Source: Endomychus coccineus
Lineage: Eukaryota > Arthropoda > Insecta > Coleoptera > Endomychidae
Length of the DNA: 64,000 bases
Assembly: GCA_958510875.1 (NCBI GenBank)
Contig: OY294067.1
Coordinates: forward strand, 143,754,046-143,818,045
Direction: 5' to 3'
Position numbers and translations under genes: made by a program. The notes under the pieces were generated by a model. It saw only the letters and a program-made list of their open reading frames with translations. It was not told where the DNA came from and ran no database searches. Positions 57,180-64,000 of this stretch are shown piece by piece (the first letter of the stretch is position 1; each line of letters starts with the position of its first letter).

Positions 57180-58510
57180 AAGAATTCATCTGGGAAGGTT
57201 GTTGCAGCCGACGTCACTAGAGAACATAGGTTTGGATTTCAACAATAAAAGACGTCCTCATATTGACCATCAGTCATTATCTACAACGAGTTCAGAGGAG
57301 AAGGCTGAAGGCTGCTGCTGCAGCACTATCATTGGAGAATATAATTTTTTTTCCAGTCCCTTGGTTACCATGTCGAAAAATTTCGAATGTTCAACGAGCC
57401 AAACTTCAATGAACACATCATCCGAGAAGCAACTCACACCTACTATCTACACACAACATCTTTCGGCAACAGCGATGAAATTGAGATATTGATCAATCAA
57501 CAAGATGTGTTGATAGAAGTGGCCTCGTCTGCTTTATTCATTAAGTCAGCATTCCAGCCAGAAAAAGGTGGTGAAGGTAAATGTACGCTAACTAATAATT
57601 TTGAAGCGTTCCTCTTTGAAGATACTATATATCAGTTATGAATTGATTGGAAAGGGAAAGACGAAGTAAGCGATCCTGGTATTGTTAGCATATCTAACAT
57701 ATGCCGAACATGAATCTATACCTCTAGCTATTTGCTGATGGTCATATAAAGATGCCATGAGTTCAGTCTACAATAATAACATCAATTTATGGACACTGTT
57801 GAAATTTCTAGTAGGCCTATTCATTGATGAAATATAAGCTGCGATTGATAAAGTCTCGAACCGATGTCGATTGCTATACTGATAGCACAGGTACGAAAGG
57901 GGCTAAAATAAATGTGAAAACGATAGCACTAAAAGTGCGATATGTCTTTCCAAATGATCAAGTTAAATTTCAAATGTTGAGAAATTTGAGTGCTGAGAAG
58001 CCTATATTGATTCCTTCCTGTAGTTGGAATCTGCATGAAAGTCCGTCAATGGAGGAGAGCACTCGCGACATTCGATCAGTTGGAACATCAGAGAACTTGT
58101 TACGTTCCAGATATGTGATTCTAGCTCTCCAAACTGATCGAGAAAATAATCCTGTTGGGCAAAGTACATATTTCGATAATATGAACTTTCTAAATGTTAA
58201 ATTGTTCTCAAATTCAGAGTGCTTTTCATATGAAGCAATGAAATTGAATACGTGAAAGCATTCCAGATGTACTATGACTTGCAGAAATCATGGAAAATGA
58301 TGAGCGAGCCGATGCTAGATTATAAAGCATTCAAGAATAGAGTAATTCTCGTCATTGATTGCTCAAAACAAAACGATGCTATGAAGTCATCAACAGTTGA
58401 CAAACAGGAGATGGAAAGTATCCTGAATATCTCCAAAGAGACCCGGGCCCTTTGCATTATCATTGACGACCGTATCATGGATTATTCCTCCATTACCGGA
58501 TAAGTTCGGA
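57180..58510 (+). pseudogene. Major capsid protein (double-jelly-roll type)
   Basis: Three open parts in order: 57,387-57,641 (MFNEPNFNEHIIREATHTYY, EIEILINQQDVLIEVASSAL, TNNFEAFLFEDTIYQL); 57,824-58,255 (LRLIKSRTDVDCYT, KINVKTIALKVRYVFPND, YVILALQTDRENN, MNFLNVKLFSNSECFSYEAM); and 58,252-58,503 (MYYDLQKSWKMM, VILVIDCSKQNDAMKSS, ALCIIIDDRIMDYSSITG). These fit the capsid protein I know from Polinton/adintovirus-like elements of insects and cnidarians. About 57,640-57,820 is degraded. Near-complete length but at least three breaks. Confidence 0.7.
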
Positions 58511-58672
58511 ATTTAGTGAGAAAAACCTAGTGATGAGCTGCATGAATAATCATACTATTATTCCAGTTCTAAGTGTTGTTCTACCAAAATAAATATGTAT
58601 TTTTTCAAATGAAATGTTATTATTATTATATTTGATATTTTGTTCCTGAAACGGTAGGTGGTGATGCAAACA

Positions 58673-58708
58673 TCCGGCAATCATAGTTTATAAGCTATTG
58701 TCTCCGGT
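58673..58708. repeat. Palindromic repeat, first copy
   Basis: ccggcaatcatagtttataa / gctattgtctccgg is an imperfect hairpin related to the three at 59,649-59,808. Confidence 0.5.
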
Positions 58709-58709
58709 C

Positions 58710-58876
58710 GCCAGGAACGAAACATATTGAAACAAGATTGTTGAGGAAAAAACCACATATACACGATTTTGAAATTTGTGATAAGACTGAAGCACGAAAG
58801 AAATTCCACGTTCTAGACGCTTTCGATTTCGAATCATTATTGATGCAAATGCGAGCACCTGAAGTTTTTGAGTAAC
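58710..58876 (+). CDS. Short open frame at the end of the Polinton-like block, unknown
   Basis: After the capsid gene an uninterrupted plus-strand run reads GTKHIETRLLRKKPHIHDFE then ICDKTEARKKFHVLDAFDFE and LLMQMRAPEVFE before TAA at about 58,874. It has no clear ATG. I do not recognise it. It could be the last small gene of the element or the C-terminus of something truncated. Its codon pattern shows no stops while the neighbours do. Confidence 0.3.
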
Positions 58877-58879
58877 GTT

Positions 58880-59648
58880 TCAATTAAACACTCATCTCAT
58901 CATACAATTATTCATTCATATGATATATAGCTTCCTTCACATTCTTAACAAACATTTTCTATATAATTACTGATAAAGAAGATGAAATAGCATACAAAAT
59001 TGCTAAAATTTTAGGAATTCCTTTGTCTAGTGTGCATGATGTGTAAGTAGATGGTACTGATGTTGTTGTATGAGATGTGGTAAGCCTGATGATTGTTGGA
59101 TCAATTGCCATTAAGCCCTATCCTCCTCACTCTAGATCGAAGTATATGAGTTGAAGTTTATAATGTATAGTTGTTTGATTGTCTTGAGGGATGTTGAATG
59201 TGAATACCCCCAATTTAGTATCAGTAATTTTTGTAAATTCATCGGTTCCCATTCGGTACGGTTACATTCCCCACCACCACTCTTATCAGTGGTGACATTC
59301 AGAATTGCGGTTGGAATCACAAAATTTATTTTTAACACACCTGTTCTCCACTTTTTACACTTGTTGTGTTCAACAGTCTTATAACATCAATCTTATATTC
59401 GTAAAATTCAAGTCTCTTCTTAGTTTATGAACTTCTTAGACTAGATCGCAAAGTCTACGTGTTTATTCTTCTGAAGATATATGCATATTGACATATTTGC
59501 AGACTTACTAGATAACTATAGCATCTTCGTTTGGTTAGGAATTTAAACAACTTCCAGCTATTCACACTGCTACACATAGAGTTCTCTATATCAGTGTGAT
59601 GGATAATAAGCATATAATAAATATTATTATTCGCGTATTATTCTTCAT
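58880..59648. other. No recognisable gene
   Basis: Nothing supported. Two overlapping open frames on opposite strands (59,132-59,384) have no resemblance. Confidence 0.35.
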
Positions 59649-59808
59649 CCGACAATCATAGTTCGTAAACTATGGTTGCCGTATTGAAGCAGTGACCGTC
59701 GCCGGGGAGGTCATCATCGTTCGTGAAATATGGTCTCCGAATTGAATTAGCTATCGTCACGGGTGTCAAGCAGTGACGTCATCATCGTTCGTAAACTATG
59801 ATCGCCGG
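59649..59808. repeat. Three spaced palindromes
   Basis: caatcatagttcgtaaacta / tggttgccg (59,651), tcatcgttcgtgaaatatgg (59,714) and tcatcgttcgtaaactatga / tcgccgg (59,781) are imperfect palindromes centred on ttcgtRaa. They are about 62-67 bp apart. Confidence 0.65.
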
Positions 59809-59869
59809 ATCTTCAATCCAATGAAACACCGCTTACTCGTCAAAATCATAATTCATTGATATGCTTCTT

Positions 59870-60376
59870 TGTTTGATACCCATAAAGCTATGATTAGATG
59901 TTTTCCCCGATTGAAAACCGTATTGATTTTTCCTCATGAAAAAAATATGAAAATTCACATTCTGCAGGAAAGATATTTCTTTCATCTGATACCCATAAAG
60001 CTATGGTTGCATCAAAACTGACTTTTTTCCCATTTTTTTTTTTTTTGGGTGCGAGGTGGTTGAAACCCTTCATGGGCACCATATGGTTCTGTAACATCCC
60101 ATAAGGTAGTATGGGAGTCCCTGAGATCCGAACTTAATCTGACACTTGGGCTGGACAGCCCATCGTATCTTGCCGCACCACTTTCTCGGGCCATCGGAAA
60201 AATTCCGCAGTCGCTGGATTCGAACCCGCGACCGGCAGCCACAGTGATTAGAAGATCATGCTTCTACCACTGAGCTACCTTCTCCCCATTTATCCTAACC
60301 ATAATGTTTCTCAATTTAAATCGCGAAAATTCATACTCTACTCGTCAAGACCATCCATTTGATACCCAGAACGCTA
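59870..60376. repeat. Three copies of a 20-bp motif
   Basis: tttgatacccataaagctat (about 59,873), tctgatacccataaagctat (about 59,984) and tttgatacccagaacgctat (about 60,357). The last two flank the SINE insertion. Confidence 0.6.
60033..60287 (-). mobile_element. tRNA-derived SINE
   Basis: On the minus strand it begins GGGGAGAAGGTAGCTCAGTG, with an A box TAGCTCAGTGGTAGAAGC at 60,260-60,277 and a perfect B box GGTTCGAATCC at 60,216-60,226. A 170-bp body follows and it ends in a poly-A tail (the T-run at 60,035-60,046). A possible short target duplication (cccattt) lies at both ends. Pol III would transcribe it; it needs a LINE for mobility. The pure tail and intact boxes suggest a young copy. 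Confidence 0.85.
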
Positions 60377-60639
60377 TTTTTCCAGAAACATTAATTTCAA
60401 ACCCTTTTCGCGGAAGATCGGTCTTGCTCATCGCTATATGATCAGTATATTCTTGTTCAGGACGTTATGCAGAATATTCATTCCTGGTTTCCACTTCCTA
60501 TTTGACTGAGTGTCGACTATATAACCCACTTCTGGTTTCACTCTGATGATGATACTGAAGTCAATTAATAAACACATTTGACAGACATCGTTCATAATCG
60601 TTCATAGACGGTGCGCAGCTATCTAGATGTCTCTCGACA

Positions 60640-61110
60640 GTTCACGTACACCATGATACGCACATCACAGACGTTATGACGCCACCATGACAGTTTGTCG
60701 ATACACTTGTCATAGACACTATAAGAATTCGTTGATCCACCATGAAAGCTCACGTGACAGACGTCAAGACACACACGTCACAGCCGCCATGACAAATCGA
60801 CCATAACTGTTCATGTGATAGGCGTCATGATACCTGGTGGGAGGCTCCACGTGAAAAACCAGCTGTATATCCAATCTTCATGAACACCCAGTACGTTCAC
60901 TTATCACTCACGCCGGATGTTAAGACAGCCATCACGACAGTTCATTGATACACATACGTCACAGACACCATGACAGTCCACGTGACACACGTCACAGCCA
61001 ACATGACAGCTCTACCATGACAGTTCACGTGATAGACGCCATGACATCTCGTTGAATACCCACGTGACAGATGCTATGACACCTCTTTCAATAATCACGT
61101 GACTGACGTC
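60640..61110. repeat. Degenerate repeats rich in CACGTGA and TGACGTC motifs
   Basis: CACGTGA occurs at 60,751, 60,848, 60,979, 61,026, 61,061 and 61,096, usually as part of catgacagttcacgtgacag, acgtcatgaca. CACGTG is an E-box core and TGACGTCA a CRE core. The array has irregular spacing (35-130 bp) and no coding content. Confidence 0.65.
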
Positions 61111-61192
61111 ATCTCTTACAAACAAACTGTATATATAACATGAACACTCTTCATAAACACACTGTGTATACATCAAACCAACCAGACTGGCG

Positions 61193-61311
61193 ATAACACT
61201 ATCTACACGATAAAACTAATTACAGACACCGGATGCCAATCGCTAGCACACTGATAACACTATCTACCCGATAACACTGAATACAAACAATGGATGCCAA
61301 TCGCCAGCACA
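61193..61311. repeat. 60-bp tandem duplication
   Basis: gataacactatctacMcgat, then ggatgccaatcgcYagcaca, occurs at 61,193-61,252 and 61,253-61,311 with about 9 differences. Confidence 0.8.
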
Positions 61312-61880
61312 GTTCAGAAGTGGAATCGGATATCCTGGCACAGAACGAGAGGAGTTAATCTACTCCTTTCCGCGGGAATGCTTAGTGATAACCTATTTTT
61401 TTTCGCGCTCATGATCTTCGACCGATTCCCATATTTTGGGCCAAAGTTTTGATGTATGGCAGCTGATCTGCCATCTTGTGACAGATATATTCACGGTTTT
61501 GAATGAAATGAATCATAATCGATTGTGGATTGGAACGGATGCAAATATAACCCTTATGATAAAGGAATGCCTACACTTTGTAATATCTACATTCCTTCAT
61601 CAGAATACACCCATTCGGAATTATTGAAATCTGTCACTTTATTCGCATTTCTATTGAATTGATATACAAAATTGATCTCACATCAATTAAAAAAAAATAA
61701 TCAAAAATTGAGCCTTCTGTGTTCTGGTCCTCGATTAAGATATTCATTCCGTTCAACTTTATCGCTGGAATAAAAAAAAATTCTTGGGGAAAAACTTCTT
61801 AACATAGAATCATTTCTTCTTCGGATGTGAAGTGGACAAATCATTTCCTTGTAACGTAGACTGACATCATTTAGAACGAA
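61312..61880. other. No recognisable gene
   Basis: An open frame at 61,436-61,627 has no resemblance. Nothing else was seen. Confidence 0.35.
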
Positions 61881-62195
61881 AAAAACAACGGATCTCGCGA
61901 CAGAGCATCAGCCACTCGGTTAAATACTCCCTTTCATTATTTAATCTCAAAAACATATTTTTGTAGGAAGATGCTACACCGATCCAAACTTCCACTCGTA
62001 GTCTTCATCGAATGCAGCAATCTCAATGACTGCTATTCACTTAAAGCTGTGAACCTGTATCCTTCCAGATGAGGTGACAGGAGATCAGTCACAAGATTCA
62101 ATACTCCCTTCCTGTATCTTATCTCAAAATCATACTGTTGTAGGAAAATGCTCCAACGAGTCAATCTCCAATCTTCAATCGAGACTCTTGAATGA
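61881..62195 (-). pseudogene. Two tandem fragments of gypsy RNase H/connection region
   Basis: On the minus strand, 62,040-62,180 reads LTRWSIFLQQYDFEIRYRKG then VLNLVTDLLSPHLEGYRFTA. The adjoining 61,881-62,010 reads LDRCSIFLQKYVFEIK, two stops, KGVFNRVADALSRDP. Both are the same end-of-RNase-H block of Ty3/gypsy pol (Trp/Cys-Ser...Tyr-x-Phe-Glu-Ile...Lys-Gly...Asn...Asp-x-Leu-Ser). So a roughly 170-bp piece occurs twice in tandem. They lie against the LTR of another gypsy element in the opposite orientation. Confidence 0.65.
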
Positions 62196-62390
62196 ATGTG
62201 TGGTGCCACCTACATGATAAGTGGAGGTGGTAACCTTAGGTGCAATCTAATATTAATTATGCATATCGAATAATAGTCAATTATAAGAATTCATTCTATC
62301 CTGTACTCTATTTACTGTTCAACTAATAAATAAACTTATAATAACCTACGTCCGGTCTTTATCTAAACCAATAAAGACTATACCTCTATA
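62196..62390 (+). repeat. Probable 5' LTR and primer-binding site of gypsy element
   Basis: Begins near tgtggtgccacctacatgat and includes a polyadenylation-like aataaataaac (62,325). It ends shortly before tggcgatcctgcgaaacc, a TGG-starting primer-binding-like site at about 62,390. Exact ends cannot be fixed because the second LTR is beyond the window. Confidence 0.5.
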
Positions 62391-62492
62391 TGGCGATCCT
62401 GCGAAACCTGCCATGGAATCAGACTACAGAATACGCAAGAGTATATGATGGGTGTTATTCCAGTAAAATCTATAGTGCGAATTGGAAGAAAA

Positions 62493-62804
62493 ATGGGTAC
62501 TACAAATTCCAAACAATCCGAAGTTACAGACACAGGAGTAGTCAATCACAAATTTCATCACGGATCAACAATATATCCAGGTACCCACAGATTCAAGAAT
62601 TGTACTTTACGTAATAGCTACGTTCATACTCGCACTCCTCATATTAAAAGTCAGGAAGGCTTACCGAAGAGGAATAAAACGAGATCTTTCGAGAAGCATG
62701 ATGATAAGAACACAAGTAGGAGACGCTTGAAAAGTGAGCATATTGAAATATTTCTCGAAGTTTTAGAATTAACATATGATGTTGATGACCTCTTTCGTAA
62801 GTGA
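62493..62804 (+). CDS. Gypsy gag N-terminal exon with myristoylation signal
   Basis: An in-frame ATG at 62,493 gives MGTTNSKQSEVTDTG: Gly2 and Ser6 fit the N-myristoylation consensus that targets retroviral-type gag to membranes. The frame (also open upstream to 62,445) continues through a basic middle (RRRLKSEHIE) to a TGA at 62,802. A strong splice donor, gtaagt, lies at 62,798 just before the stop. A candidate acceptor (ttgtacag) lies at about 63,058, so this may be a leader exon joined to the gag part at 63,142. The family is inferred from the neighbours. Confidence 0.45.
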   Translation: MGTTNSKQSEVTDTGVVNHKFHHGSTIYPGTHRFKNCTLRNSYVHTRTPHIKSQEGLPKRNKTRSFEKHDDKNTSRRRLKSEHIEIFLEVLELTYDVDDLFRK

Positions 62805-63141
62805 ACAATTCAAAACAGCTGACTCTCAATTTTCGCAATACATATTGTATTAGTAATATACTCGTATATGTAATATATTCAGAGTAGTAAACTGCTGAGC
62901 AACGAATAAAAAACGCAAAGTAATTGGTAAAAATATTTTATATTGAGTTCATATGGTTGCAAATTAACAATTTATTATTTATTTTATTATGAAATTGACG
63001 TTATGTGCATTTTTGATTCAACAATGTTAAAGGAAATGTAATTGCATTAATTGTACAGGTGTATTTGTATATGTCTTTTATAAATTGGGAAGACACCCTT
63101 GACAGGCTATCAAATTCCAGCATCTTAGTAACAAAGTAAAA

Positions 63142-64000
63142 ATGCAAGTACCCAAAACTCAAACAGTTCGAGATGAAGTTCGTGACAATTTAACAAAGTA
63201 TTTCAATCAATTTGTTAATATTCTAATCAGTTTGGAGTACTTCTTAGACTTAAATCAGAAACAAATAATTGAAAAGCTTTTCACAAAACTAAGAAATCGG
63301 GTAATAAGAGCATTCCAAATATTGAAAGTAGATTGCAAACTACCTTCTTCTTGTAACGAAATAATAAATCCACAAATTGTAGACAAGAAAATATACGAAT
63401 CTGACTCTGAAAGCGATACTGAAATAGAAGAGGAAACTATTCTTAGTACGAATACAAACATAATCGACAGAATGGCTATGACCAGAACAGAATTTTTCAA
63501 TTTTGCCAGCAAAATTTTACCAAATGAATTTGACGGTTCCGCTGATAGAGTACAATCTTTTTTAAACGCGGTAAAATTGCTTGAAGCAAATGCAGATGGT
63601 CATGCGGATAATGTAGTAGCATATGTGAGAACCAGGTTGACCGGGAAAGCACGCGACCAGATAACAGCAAATGGATTAATGAAATTATAACAAAACTCAG
63701 AACAGGTGTGAAAAGTGAAAGTTCACACTTAGTAGCCGCTAAATTGTTATCATTAAGACAGAATAATAAAGATACAGCAAAATATGCTGCTGAAATAGAA
63801 AGCATATCGATCAGCTCAAGCTGATAAGGGGCATATATAAACGAAGGTGTTCCTGTAGCAGTTGCAGAATCATATTCAGCAAATACTAGAGTAAAAGCCT
63901 TAAGCCAAAATTCCAACTCAGACAAAGTTAAATTAATAATGGAAGCCGGTACATTCAATAAAAGACAGGACGCGTTGACTAAATTCGTAAATGTTGCTAC
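63142..64000 (+). pseudogene. Ty3/gypsy gag, frameshifted, runs off window
   Basis: 182 open codons (63,142-63,687) include an acidic linker (YESDSESDTEIEEE) and the capsid block NEFDGSADRVQSFLNAVKLL with YVRTRLTGKARDQI, which is typical of gypsy gag. Another frame continues with LRTGVKSESSHLVAAKLLSL, YAAEIESISISSS and, after a stop at about 63,823, INEGVPVAVAESYSANTRV and KVKLIMEAGTFNKRQDALTK to the window edge. The frameshift near 63,688 and the later stop suggest a damaged copy. Gag assembles the particle. The element continues past 64,000. Confidence 0.75.

Noticed and set aside
50789..58876. Active endogenous virus
   Set aside because: Every recognised gene carries stops or frameshifts and the polymerase and ATPase are not visible.
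60640..61110. CRISPR-like or operator array
   Set aside because: Irregular spacing and imperfect units; no spacer-repeat structure.

Overview
The window looks like AT-rich, repeat-dense arthropod nuclear DNA, most likely from an insect. The evidence is the mix of element families: BEL/Pao and Ty3/gypsy LTR elements, CR1/Jockey-type LINEs, Penelope-like elements, hAT-, TNP2- and foldback/NOF-type DNA transposons, a Polinton/adintovirus-like relic and a tRNA-derived SINE. Short introns (about 50-60 bp) are visible in some reading frames. No bacterial operons, rRNA genes or CRISPR arrays are seen. No intact host gene is evident. Almost every recognisable protein is broken by stops or frameshifts. 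Species cannot be named from this sequence.

Layout. 1-7,700: debris of BEL/Pao integrase, a Penelope-like (PLE) 3' end, gypsy reverse transcriptase, a LINE endonuclease and a foldback repeat. 7,700-13,560: a broken multi-exon gene for a large uncharacterised protein ending in a cysteine-rich tail. It appears to lie between long, diverged terminal inverted repeats, so it is probably a DNA transposon of a poorly described type. 14,400-15,900: a LINE 3' fragment and PLE 3' sequence with a hammerhead-ribozyme-like motif. 16,600-17,290: a dispersed repeat. 17,450-21,840: a near-full-length two-ORF LINE flanked by 66-bp direct repeats. 23,036-33,790: a BEL/Pao element with gag, protease, RT/RNase H and integrase. 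It is interrupted at its primer-binding site by a 285-bp MITE and in its RT region by a 4.8-kb foldback element that carries a NOF/MULE-like transposase.

36,000-45,000: an inverted repeat, a nearly intact hAT-type transposase, a TNP2 (CACTA-like) transposase and a DUF4806-domain pseudogene with a LINE fragment in its intron. 45,900-47,460: tandem repeats and a 1-kb element with about 155-bp inverted repeats enclosing another cysteine-rich tail. 49,790-50,770: a PLE copy on the minus strand with an inactivated ribozyme motif.

50,790-58,880: relics of a Polinton/adintovirus-like element, all on the plus strand. They comprise a DUF8207-like protein, integrase, phospholipase-A2-like and membrane proteins, an adenovirus-type protease, and minor and major capsid proteins. 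The block is split by a 1.6-kb LTR on the minus strand. DNA polymerase B and packaging ATPase were not seen. 58,670-61,310 holds palindromic and CACGTGA-type repeats and a SINE. 61,880-64,000 holds tandem gypsy RNase H fragments (minus) and the start of a gypsy element (plus) whose gag begins with an N-myristoylation signal.

The most interesting candidates are the 5.9-kb transposon-like unit at 7,699-13,556, its possible relative at 46.4-47.5 kb, the compact hammerhead motifs in the PLE copies, the foldback element with duplicated termini, and the structural-gene module of the Polinton-like relic.
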